Shown: positions 45,666 to 52,861 of the stretch, one piece after another
Position numbering within the stretch: position 1 is the first letter of the stretch
Layout of the letters: the number at the start of each line of letters is the position of its first letter
DNA from: Bacteroidota bacterium
GTDB lineage: Bacteria; Bacteroidota; Bacteroidia; NS11-12g; UBA955
Direction: 5' to 3'
DNA: 64,000 nucleotides
Assembly (NCBI GenBank): GCA_023957335.1
Contig: JAMLHC010000005.1
Location: 62,001 to 126,000 of the forward strand
Position numbers and translations under genes: made by a program
The notes under the pieces: generated by a model
Told to the model about the DNA's origin: nothing
Seen by the model: the letters and a program-made list of their open reading frames with translations, nothing else
Database searches by the model: none

Positions 45666-46700
45666 ATGAAAAAACTAATCGAGTGTGTGCCTAATTTTAG
45701 TGAAGGTCAAAGTCTAAGTGTGATTGATGCTATTGCTAATGAAATCCGTTCTGTTGCAAAAGTAACATTAATGAATATTGATGCAGGTTACGATGCCAAT
45801 AGAACTGTATATACTTTTGCAGGAGAACCTATGGCAGTCTTGGAGGCGGCATTTCTCGCAATTAAAATAGGTTCAGAGTTAATTGATATGCGAAACCAAA
45901 AAGGTGAACATCCGAGAATAGGCGCTTGTGATGTTTGTCCGTTAGTACCGATAAAGGGTGTTACAATGCAAGAAACTGTTCATCTTTCTCAACTCCTAGC
46001 ACATCGTGTTGCCCAAGAATTAAATATTCCGGTTTATCTATATGAAAATTCGCAACCAAATAAGATGAGAAGTAACTTATCAATAGTCCGACAAGGTGAA
46101 TATGAAGGATTAAAAAATAAAATTTTATTACCGGAATGGAAACCTGATTATGGTTCTGCTGTTTTTAATGCGAAATCTGGTGCTACGGTTATTGGCGCAC
46201 GTGATTTTTTGATTGCTTACAACGTTACTCTGAATACTAAATCAGAAAAAATTGCCAATGAAATTGCTTGTGAAATCCGAGAAAGTGGGGTTGTGAAACG
46301 AAACATTGTTACAAATGAAATTGAAAGAGATACATTAGGTAAACCGATTAGAATTCCAGGTTCTCTCAAGTTAGTTAAGGCTATTGGTTGGTATATGGAA
46401 CATTTTGGTAAGGCGCAAGTTTCTTTTAACCTCATTAATTTTAGACAGACGCCCATTCATGTTGTGTTTGAAGAGACGAAGAAAAGAGCCAGAAGCAAGG
46501 GTTGTGATGTTACAGGAAGTGAACTTATTGCACTAATTCCATTAGATGCTTTAGTTATGGCTGGGCAATTTTATGCGGGTAGTCAAAACACCTTCTCGGA
46601 AAGAGAATTGGTAGAAATTGCTGTTAAAGAACTTGGTTTAGCTGAATTAGAGCCATTTATTATTGATGAACGAGTGATTGAATATGCTTTAGGCTTGTAA
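45666..46700 (+). CDS. ftcD: Glutamate formimidoyltransferase
   Basis: 344 residues. It transfers the formimino group from formiminoglutamate to tetrahydrofolate in histidine degradation. MKKLIECVPNFSEGQ, GYDANRTVYTFAGEP, HPRIGACDVCPLVPIKGVTM and GARDFLIAYNVTLNT are conserved blocks of the transferase domain. Only the transferase part is present; the cyclodeaminase domain of the mammalian bifunctional enzyme is absent. The ATG at 45666 is preferred over the frame's TTG at 45651, which overlaps the -7 box. No other hut genes adjoin it. Confidence 0.93.
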   Translation: MKKLIECVPNFSEGQSLSVIDAIANEIRSVAKVTLMNIDAGYDANRTVYTFAGEPMAVLEAAFLAIKIGSELIDMRNQKGEHPRIGACDVCPLVPIKGVTMQETVHLSQLLAHRVAQELNIPVYLYENSQPNKMRSNLSIVRQGEYEGLKNKILLPEWKPDYGSAVFNAKSGATVIGARDFLIAYNVTLNTKSEKIANEIACEIRESGVVKRNIVTNEIERDTLGKPIRIPGSLKLVKAIGWYMEHFGKAQVSFNLINFRQTPIHVVFEETKKRARSKGCDVTGSELIALIPLDALVMAGQFYAGSQNTFSERELVEIAVKELGLAELEPFIIDERVIEYALGL

Positions 46701-46711
46701 GATTTAGGATT

Positions 46712-47272
46712 TCATTTGTTGAAATGTTCCATTGTGCGGTCAATCCCCTGAAGAATAAAACTTTCTACTGCTTTTTGAGCAATTTCTATGGATTGGTTTA
46801 CAATCGAACGATCTGATTCGGAGAATCTCCCCAATACGAAATTGACTTGTTGGTCATCTTTAAAATTTTTTCCAACGCCAAATCTTAAACGAGGAAATTC
46901 CTTTGTTCCTAACTTTAGTTCTATATCTTTTAATCCATTATGCCCTCCTGAACTTCCTGCTTTACGTATTCTAATTTTACCTACCGGTAAGTCAATATCA
47001 TCAACAAGTATGAGCATGTTTGTTGTAGGGATTTTATACCAATTAAGCCAATATTGGACGGCTTGTCCACTTAGATTCATAAAGGTTTCAGGTTTTATTA
47101 GGAGCACTTTGACACCGGATGGATTCCACTCAGATTTTTGTACATATTTGTCTGTCTTAAAACTTAATCCGTTGCCATCTGCTATTTTGTCAATTATGTC
47201 AAAACCTATGTTATGCCTAGTGTGAGCATATTTTTCACCCGGATTTCCCAGTCCTACTATCAGATATTCCAT
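46712..47272 (-). CDS. pth: Peptidyl-tRNA hydrolase
   Basis: 186 residues. It releases peptides from prematurely dissociated peptidyl-tRNA. MEYLIVGLGNPGEKYAHTRHNIGF contains the catalytic His; ILVDDIDLPVGKIRIRKAGSSGGHNGLKDIE contains the catalytic Asp and RNA-binding loop. The frame extends 18 codons upstream, but homology begins at the ATG at 47272. It overlaps the upstream L,D-transpeptidase gene by 38 nt and ends the rbfA operon. Confidence 0.95.
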   Translation of the reverse strand: MEYLIVGLGNPGEKYAHTRHNIGFDIIDKIADGNGLSFKTDKYVQKSEWNPSGVKVLLIKPETFMNLSGQAVQYWLNWYKIPTTNMLILVDDIDLPVGKIRIRKAGSSGGHNGLKDIELKLGTKEFPRLRFGVGKNFKDDQQVNFVLGRFSESDRSIVNQSIEIAQKAVESFILQGIDRTMEHFNK

Positions 47273-48086
47273 TGGTTGTTTGTTTGCTTTTTTTAGGGTA
47301 AATAACTTTATAATATCCTTGTTCATCTATTGTAATTTCAGGAATTTGGAAACTGTCTTCAAAGTAATTATATACTCCTTGAAGTGAGTTCCAAAATTTG
47401 ATTTTTGTTTGGTCTCCCCAATATTCTTTGTAAAGTAGCTGCCAATTGGCATTTGTTAAACGAATAGGGTATATATGAAATGGAATTAATTCTCCTGAAT
47501 CAATCATGTTTTTGTTGAGCAGTGTAACCCAATATATTTCTTTTATCAATGAGTCTGTCATGGGTAGGCAGCCGACAGTAATTGTGTCACCATGAATAAA
47601 GATATCTCCACCTAATTTTTTTTTGACACCTAAGATTGAGTCAGAAGCATTCGGATAATTGATTTTAAACGATAGCCAATAGGAAGAGTTTGGGTTAAAT
47701 CGTTCAACATTATAAAATCCTTCGGGAATCTGCATGTCACCTTCCTTTCGTTTGGGTCCTAAGTCGCCACACAACTTTGATACTGAATATATCTTTATAA
47801 ATTTATAGGATTGTGAAGAGGAATCCTTTGCCCAGAGTTCTAACTCTTGCTCAACTTTAAAAGCACGCCAATATATATATCTGGGTGGATAAGCAACTCC
47901 TTTCTCTTCAAATATTTTTTTCAAATGTGATTCACTGCTTAGACCTGCATCATAAACTCTTTTGTTTTGGAGTTGTACCATTAGGTTCCAATCGGGTAAA
48001 GAATCTATATTACTTTGCGCATCCATACCCATACCGTTTAGAAGCAGAAAACAAGTATATATTATGTGTCTGATACAGATTTCCAT
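47235..48086 (-). CDS. L,D-transpeptidase (YkuD family, YafK-like)
   Basis: 283 residues. The first 24 residues (IIYTCFLLLNGMGMDAQ) form a signal peptide. The catalytic motif IHGDTITVGCLPM holds H165, G166 and the nucleophile C173, and LCGDLGPKRKEGDMQIPEGFY is typical of the YafK-type branch. Likely role: 3-3 crosslinking of peptidoglycan or attachment or release of envelope components. The 5' end overlaps the LolE-type gene by 25 nt, and the 3' end overlaps pth by 38 nt. The C-terminal region beyond residue 200 is not recognised. Confidence 0.86.
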   Translation of the reverse strand: MEICIRHIIYTCFLLLNGMGMDAQSNIDSLPDWNLMVQLQNKRVYDAGLSSESHLKKIFEEKGVAYPPRYIYWRAFKVEQELELWAKDSSSQSYKFIKIYSVSKLCGDLGPKRKEGDMQIPEGFYNVERFNPNSSYWLSFKINYPNASDSILGVKKKLGGDIFIHGDTITVGCLPMTDSLIKEIYWVTLLNKNMIDSGELIPFHIYPIRLTNANWQLLYKEYWGDQTKIKFWNSLQGVYNYFEDSFQIPEITIDEQGYYKVIYPKKSKQTTNGISDSRTGKSG

Positions 48087-49258
48087 GCGGGATATAATGA
48101 GGTAACGAAACCTAGAATAATATTAGTACATATAATTATCAAGATATCAGACCCAAGTAATTTGACCGGATAGTTCTCGACAATAGCTCCGGTCATCTTA
48201 ACGAGTCCAAATTGGTCTTGGGCTACAACCAGACATGAACCTATCAATAAGCCCATCATTCCGCCAGATAGAGATATAAGCATTCCTTCAGATAGAAAAA
48301 TTCTTCGAATGAAGCCGGAGTCTGCTCCGAGAGATTTGAGAGTAAAAATGTCGTCTTTTTTTTCTACTACCAGCATGGTTAAGGAGCCGGTTACGTTAAA
48401 AGAAGCCAAAAACAGTACAAAAGCAAGCAATGTATAAGTAACCCATTTCTCAGACTTGAACATCTTGTAAAGTGACGTTTGTTGCTCAATTCTGTTGTGA
48501 CAAATCAAACCTTGTGATAGATTATTTTTAAGATAGTTTTCGGCTTCTGAAATTTTTTGAGGATTAACCCGTAGCTCAATATATGTAATCTCATTTTCTC
48601 GCTCAAAAAGCTCTTTGGCAAAACTCATTGGGACAAATACATACTTTTGATTAATTTGGTCATCTAAATACACAACTCCGGATGGTTTTATCATTAGAGC
48701 CTGCAGTAGGTTAGGGTCATTAGTAGGCAAATTTTCTCTCCGTGGCGTAAAAATAGTGGCTACACTTTGCGGATTGTCCACCCTTGTTTGAAGTTTGAAA
48801 TCAACGCCTGCACCTAATATTGCCAGACTCATACCGTTTTCTTTTAGTAAGTCAGAACCATCCTGAACGTATTGATTTAATCCTGTTTCTTGAAAATAGT
48901 TATCATCTACGCCTTTGATGTACACAGCTGCTTGATATTCATAGTGTTTGATTACCGCTTGATCTTCCAGTATCTCATTATAGCTGATTAGTCCGGGTGT
49001 GTTTTTAAGGATTTCTTTGTCAAAAACGTTGGTTGTGAGCATTTTGCCTTCAGCAGATTCAATCTTAAAATCTGGGTCAAAATGGGCATACATGGAAAGA
49101 ATGAGGTTTTCGAACCCATTTAGGGTTGAAAGAATAACAATCATTGCTAATGAGCCGCCCATAAACCCAAAAGCGGTTATCCAAGAGATATAATTAACCG
49201 CATTGTGTGTCTTTTTTGAAAAGAGATATCGCAGTGCGAAAAACAGACTTTTACTCAT
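48062..49258 (-). CDS. LolC/LolE-type ABC transporter permease (second copy)
   Basis: 398 residues. The N-terminus LFFALRYLFSKKTHNAVNYISWITAFGF is typical of lipoprotein-releasing permeases, with the first helix at about 22-46. A periplasmic domain follows, then three C-terminal helices starting near YTLLAFVLFLASFNVTGSLTMLVVEKKDDIFTLKSLGA, the FtsX core. It overlaps the methyltransferase gene by 4 nt and the L,D-transpeptidase gene by 25 nt, giving a tight operon with rbfA. The first paralogue is at 28629-29831; they may form a LolC/LolE-like pair encoded at separate loci. Confidence 0.88.
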   Translation of the reverse strand: MSKSLFFALRYLFSKKTHNAVNYISWITAFGFMGGSLAMIVILSTLNGFENLILSMYAHFDPDFKIESAEGKMLTTNVFDKEILKNTPGLISYNEILEDQAVIKHYEYQAAVYIKGVDDNYFQETGLNQYVQDGSDLLKENGMSLAILGAGVDFKLQTRVDNPQSVATIFTPRRENLPTNDPNLLQALMIKPSGVVYLDDQINQKYVFVPMSFAKELFERENEITYIELRVNPQKISEAENYLKNNLSQGLICHNRIEQQTSLYKMFKSEKWVTYTLLAFVLFLASFNVTGSLTMLVVEKKDDIFTLKSLGADSGFIRRIFLSEGMLISLSGGMMGLLIGSCLVVAQDQFGLVKMTGAIVENYPVKLLGSDILIIICTNIILGFVTSLYPAWKSVSDT

Positions 49259-50061
49259 TTTTCGGCTTTAATAAAAATGCTCCTTCCCATTGTGTGTCCT
49301 ATATAGAACTCGTAAAAATTTAATATTCCGGCTATAGGCGCAGCAAGCAACATATAAATTGGTAATAGTGGAATGAATAGTCTTGATATACGAACAGATT
49401 TAATTGGGAATGCCACCACAATTTTCCAAGCTAAATTACCTGTGAATCCATATACATAGCGTGCTTCAACTTTCGAGAATCCGGCTTCTTTGACCATATC
49501 TTCTAATTTATCTAAGGAATATCCATCCCTAAACATAGGTAAAGAATATATTCGGTCATAGATTATTTCATGTTGTGATTTTGTTGAGTGGCTGTTTAGT
49601 AATAATAGTGTTCCATTAGGTTTTAGTGACTCATAAACCTTTTTCAATGCAATTTTATCATCTTCAATGTAATTTAAGGCTTTCACTGCATAAGCAATAT
49701 CAAATGATGCATTGTCATCCAAATCCATCACATCTTTTTTCATACAGTAAACATTCGGATTCTCTGCTTGATTAAAGTATTTGTTTGCATAGGATACTGC
49801 TTTATCAGAAATATCAATTCCAAGAACACCTGCTTTGGGATACTTGCTGAGTAAATAGAAAATGCGCTGACCAAACCCGAAACCTACATCTAAAACTCTT
49901 GGTATAGCAAGATATTTGCGCTTTATTATTTGTTCGGTTTCATATCTGATAAGGATGTTTTTTAAGTCCAAATGCTTCGTATAAGTAAAAAACAACCATC
50001 TGTAGAAGCGATTGTGCATCACACTCTTTACATGTCGTTCTTCTACATAGGATACAAGCAT
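49255..50061 (-). CDS. Class I SAM-dependent methyltransferase
   Basis: 268 residues. Motif I is RVLDVGFGFGQRIFYLL, followed by GVLGIDISDKAVSYANKYF (motif II acid) and FDIAYAVKALNYIED. The C-terminal 50 residues hold a hydrophobic segment (LFIPLLPIYMLLAAPIAGILNF), so the enzyme may be membrane-associated. The acceptor is unknown; lipid or quinone-type substrates would fit the hydrophobic tail but are a guess. It starts 8 nt after rbfA and overlaps the permease by 4 nt. Confidence 0.82.
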   Translation of the reverse strand: MLVSYVEERHVKSVMHNRFYRWLFFTYTKHLDLKNILIRYETEQIIKRKYLAIPRVLDVGFGFGQRIFYLLSKYPKAGVLGIDISDKAVSYANKYFNQAENPNVYCMKKDVMDLDDNASFDIAYAVKALNYIEDDKIALKKVYESLKPNGTLLLLNSHSTKSQHEIIYDRIYSLPMFRDGYSLDKLEDMVKEAGFSKVEARYVYGFTGNLAWKIVVAFPIKSVRISRLFIPLLPIYMLLAAPIAGILNFYEFYIGHTMGRSIFIKAEK

Positions 50062-50069
50062 TGATTTTA

Positions 50070-50420
50070 TTACTTATTTTTCTTGAGTGAAGCAAAAATA
50101 GCCTCCATCTTGCTTACATATTCGAGAGAGGTGTCTTCAATAAATGATAATTCAGGAGCTTTACGCAGATGCTTATTCCGATGTGCCAATTCCATTCTGA
50201 TTTCCTTGATTTTTTCATCTATTAAGCTCAATGTTTTTGCTGGTTCTTTTTCATTTAAGAGACTTATAGAACATTTGATATAACCCAAGTCAGGGCTGCT
50301 CTGAACACGAGAAATTGTAATAAATGCACCGCCAAACCAGTCGCGACTCTTTTGTTGCAATATCTCACTCAAGTCTCTCTGCATTTGTTTTTCAAATTTT
50401 TCTAACCTTACGCTTGCCAT
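50070..50420 (-). CDS. rbfA: Ribosome-binding factor A
   Basis: 116 residues. It assists 30S maturation and 16S rRNA 5'-end processing. A KH-like fold can be followed from MASVRLEKFEKQMQRDLSEIL through FITISRVQSSPDLGYIKCSISLL to HRNKHLRKAPELSFIEDTSLEYVSKME. The frame is open to 50444, but the perfect TATCTTTG box at 50446-50453 would place that ATG at or before the transcript start, so 50420 is chosen. First gene of the rbfA-to-pth operon. Confidence 0.9.
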   Translation of the reverse strand: MASVRLEKFEKQMQRDLSEILQQKSRDWFGGAFITISRVQSSPDLGYIKCSISLLNEKEPAKTLSLIDEKIKEIRMELAHRNKHLRKAPELSFIEDTSLEYVSKMEAIFASLKKNK

Positions 50421-50445
50421 TGTTTTATTACTTATTGGTGACATG

Positions 50446-50453
50446 CAAAGATA
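50446..50453 (-). promoter_or_regulatory. -7 box upstream of rbfA
   Basis: The minus strand reads TATCTTTG, an exact consensus match, with an implied leader of about 20 nt to the ATG at 50420. Confidence 0.45.
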
Positions 50454-50624
50454 GTCTGAATTTTATAGGTACTGGTGCACTTTGGCTGATTTTTTAATGA
50501 TGTCTGATTAGAGAAATATCATGCAGTTATTAACCTAAGCTGCCACTTTGTAGGTTAGTTGAATGAGAGATAGGCAAAAGTAATCTTACTGTTAAAGGCA
50601 CAAAACAACAGAGTTTATTCTGCA

Positions 50625-50990
50625 TTATTTCATAATAACGAGTTTTTTATATCTTTTTTCTTGTTGATTTGTTTCTATTATTACAAAATAAATACCTTCT
50701 AACCATTTGCTTGTATCTATCAGGTGGGGTTTGTTGTTTTCCCATTTTTCTTGCGTCACTAATTTTCCATGTATATCGTATATTTTGATGTTAGAAGGAG
50801 CAAAGCCACTACCTTTCCATTGAATGATTGCTTCCTTGCTTGCAGGGTTGGGCATAAGTAAGATGGACTTATCCGTATCCGCATTGCTTTCTTCCCAAGA
50901 AATAACAGGTTTTGGGCATTTTTTTTCTTTGAAGCAGGATTGCAGTAAAATCACCAACAATGTACTGACAAGTAGGGTTATTTTTTTCAT
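50625..50990 (-). CDS. Small lipoprotein with T9SS-type sorting domain
   Basis: 121 residues. The signal peptide ends in the lipobox LLQSC (Cys 19), followed by FKEKKCP. From about residue 43, LMPNPASKEAIIQWKG, IKIYDIHGKLVTQEKW and WLEGIYFVIIETNQQ match the T9SS type A sorting domain, which here makes up most of the mature protein. The N-terminal 25 residues and the 5' leader resemble those of the lipoprotein at 51473-52195, so the two arose by duplication. Lipidation plus a T9SS domain is an uncommon pairing. Confidence 0.75.
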   Translation of the reverse strand: MKKITLLVSTLLVILLQSCFKEKKCPKPVISWEESNADTDKSILLMPNPASKEAIIQWKGSGFAPSNIKIYDIHGKLVTQEKWENNKPHLIDTSKWLEGIYFVIIETNQQEKRYKKLVIMK

Positions 50991-51015
50991 GGTTAATTTC
51001 TATTTAGTGTACATG

Positions 51016-51237
51016 TTTTTATTGTTCTTTCTTCCCTCAAAGAGCAATAAGGATACTTGGTTAGGGAAATACTTTTGAATATTTTGGACACATTCAAAAG
51101 AACACAGAAAAAGGATAGCTCTTTTTTTTCAAAACTCTGCGGTTCAAAGATAAGGGTGAAAATGGACTAAACTAAACTAATCTATTTGTCGATTATTTTT
51201 TAAATTGGAGTGGTTGGTGACAACACCAACCACGGCT
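51016..51237. repeat. Duplicated leader segment, copy 1
   Basis: About 220 bp that match 52222-52426 at most positions. It runs from just upstream of the lipoprotein start (50990) into the last codons of the 51193-51456 gene. It contains a perfect TATCTTTG -7 box on the minus strand (51145-51152), a perfect 9-bp inverted repeat (51072-51080 with 51092-51100) and an outer stem (51039-51048 with 51115-51124, one mismatch). Confidence 0.85.
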
Positions 51238-51456
51238 GAAAAATTTCACTCTGACAGTTTGATTGGTAGTGTCTGTAAAATACACTTTGTAATCCACACT
51301 AAATTCTTGGTTAAAAGTGTCTAATGCTATTTCGTTACTTTGTACCATGCTAAAGAAGGTATTTCTTCCCATAGGTTCATAGTTTTGAGTTGAGTCTGCA
51401 ACAACATTGAATGCTGTCAGCATTAACAAACTGATAAAGATAAATAAATGTTTCAT
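51193..51456 (-). CDS. Short secreted protein of unknown function
   Basis: 87 residues. A clear signal peptide (MKHLFIFISLLMLTAFNVVADS) leaves a mature protein of about 66 residues that ends in RGWCCHQPLQFKK with an adjacent Cys pair. I do not recognise a family. The last codons lie inside duplicated segment copy 1. A decayed counterpart of its C-terminus (W-R-C-H-Q-F) survives in copy 2 near 52396-52420, so an ancestral unit of this gene plus a downstream lipoprotein gene was duplicated. It lies 16 nt downstream of the 240-residue lipoprotein gene on the same strand. Confidence 0.6.
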   Translation of the reverse strand: MKHLFIFISLLMLTAFNVVADSTQNYEPMGRNTFFSMVQSNEIALDTFNQEFSVDYKVYFTDTTNQTVRVKFFSRGWCCHQPLQFKK

Positions 51457-51472
51457 ATTCGTTGTTTTTTAG

Positions 51473-52195
51473 TTATTGAATTACTTTATAATCTGCTAAT
51501 TCCCATACGTGGAGGAGTTTAGGAGTAGATTTGTCATGGCGTGATTTCCACTCATATATTTCTTTTCTTATCACTCCTATATGTTTTGCATGATAAAACT
51601 TGGTTATGGCATTTAATGCTCCATTATCTCTGTCTGATACTCTTAAGACATCTATGTATGTATTACCTAATACTGTATAATTTTCATAAATGGTGTCATG
51701 TTTAATTTCTCCAAATACAAAACCCACCGTTCCCTGCAAAACGGGGAAATACATGTAATGTGAATAGCCACCATCACCACCGGAATGGTTTAAATTTACA
51801 ATTGAAGAAGATCCATTTACAGGGTTTACATTATTTGACACTCCGCTGCCAAATCCATAAGAACCACCAACAGCATACTTAATTCCACTTGAAGTTTCAT
51901 ATTCAATGTCTATTTCCTGATGACTTTGAATTATACATTTACTATCAGAGTTTCTAAAAAGGTCTGAATGAAGAATATTCAAAGTGTCATAGTATGTAGA
52001 AGTCACATACACACTATCATAAGAGCCAGTAATTGAATCAATATATATCCAGTAACTTCCTGGTTGAAACACTATCCAATCTTTCATTTCTTGCTCTATT
52101 AATATCGTGCTTATATCAGGACATTTTTTGTCTTTTTTGCAACTGCTAATGGTGGCTAAAATTGCTATACTAATTAAAAGGATTAGTTTTTTCAT
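51473..52195 (-). CDS. Hypothetical lipoprotein
   Basis: 240 residues. The signal peptide MKKLILLISIAILATISSC gives a lipobox Cys at 19, followed by KKDKKCP, closely matching the N-terminus of the lipoprotein at 50625-50990. The mature part starts with DWIVFQPGSYWIYIDSITGSYDSVYVTS, a pattern common in Bacteroidota surface lipoproteins of unknown function. It lacks a T9SS domain. The frame is open 17 codons upstream, but the ATG at 52195 gives the proper signal peptide. It has a leader of about 150 nt inside duplicated segment copy 2. Confidence 0.7.
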   Translation of the reverse strand: MKKLILLISIAILATISSCKKDKKCPDISTILIEQEMKDWIVFQPGSYWIYIDSITGSYDSVYVTSTYYDTLNILHSDLFRNSDSKCIIQSHQEIDIEYETSSGIKYAVGGSYGFGSGVSNNVNPVNGSSSIVNLNHSGGDGGYSHYMYFPVLQGTVGFVFGEIKHDTIYENYTVLGNTYIDVLRVSDRDNGALNAITKFYHAKHIGVIRKEIYEWKSRHDKSTPKLLHVWELADYKVIQ

Positions 52196-52221
52196 GGTTA
52201 TATTGCTATTAAGTATATACG

Positions 52222-52426
52222 TTTTTATTGTCCTTTCTTCCCTCAAAGAGCTATAAGGTTACTTGGTTAGGGACATACTTTTGAATATTTTGGACTCATT
52301 CAAAAGAACACAGAAAAAGGATAGCTCTTTTTTTCAAAACTCTGCGGTTCAAAGATACGGGTGAAAATGGATAAACTAATTTATTTGCCAATTGTTTTTA
52401 AATTGGTGACAACGCCAATTGTGGCT
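52222..52426. repeat. Duplicated leader segment, copy 2
   Basis: Counterpart of 51016-51237. The minus-strand -7 box TATCTTTG (52350-52357), the inner 9-bp inverted repeat (52278-52286 with 52298-52306) and a perfect 10-bp outer stem (AAAGAGCTAT at 52245-52254 with ATAGCTCTTT at 52321-52330) are all retained. Its far end is a decayed remnant of the 87-residue gene's C-terminus with a 6-nt deletion and no aligned stop. Confidence 0.85.
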
Positions 52427-52433
52427 TCCCTCT

Positions 52434-52583
52434 ATGTCCTCCTGAGTGATTTCATGTAGCGGAGCGTAATGAAATTGTATCGAAGGACGGACAAAGTAAT
52501 ATTTTCAATTAGAATACTTCTCAAAAATTGTCTAAGCTTCGATACTTTCCGCTGAGGCGGAAAACTCAGCTTGACAATTTTTG
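52434..52583. repeat. Inverted pair of palindromic intergenic elements
   Basis: Two units in opposite orientation share the ends CTGAGT and GTATCGAAG: 52442-52485, and 52537-52569 reversed. Each unit has its own inner hairpin (ATTTCAT/ATGAAAT in the first; TTTCCGC-TGAG-GCGGAAA at 52546-52563 in the second). The second is further enclosed by a 16-bp stem with one bulge (52522-52538 with 52568-52583). This resembles REP/MITE-like dispersed elements. Confidence 0.65.
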
Positions 52584-52861
52584 TACACTAGCCATGTTGC
52601 TTTTATTGAACCCGATTTTGAGAGAATTGGAAAATATATTTCAAGATAAAGAAGGGCAGTATTTTTTTTAGAAGTAGTACAAAAAAGAGTGAAATAAAAT
52701 TGGGAATAAAATTTATTGTGGTTTATAAAAAATAGTGTAAAATTGCACCTGCATTGGTCGAGTTCCTCGACATTTTCTCCCTCTGACTATTCAATCGCAT
52801 TTTCAAGAAAGAATTTTTTAGAGACGAAAACTGCATAATATTATATAAATCAATAGATTGA

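Larger units (their letters stand above)
52196..52861. other. 666-bp non-coding interval between divergent lipoprotein gene and rho
   Basis: It contains duplicated leader copy 2 (52222-52426), a palindromic intergenic element (52434-52583) and about 280 bp of AT-rich sequence before rho in which I see no gene, RNA or clear promoter. A 25-codon ATG frame at 52594-52671 has no recognisable product. Confidence 0.7.

Noticed and set aside
52594..52671. 25-codon ATG frame upstream of rho
   Set aside because: Too short, no recognisable product, no clear ribosome-binding context; could be chance or a leader peptide but nothing supports it.
50991..52861. CRISPR array or tandem repeat locus
   Set aside because: The repeats are two copies of a long leader and one inverted palindrome pair, not regularly spaced short repeats.
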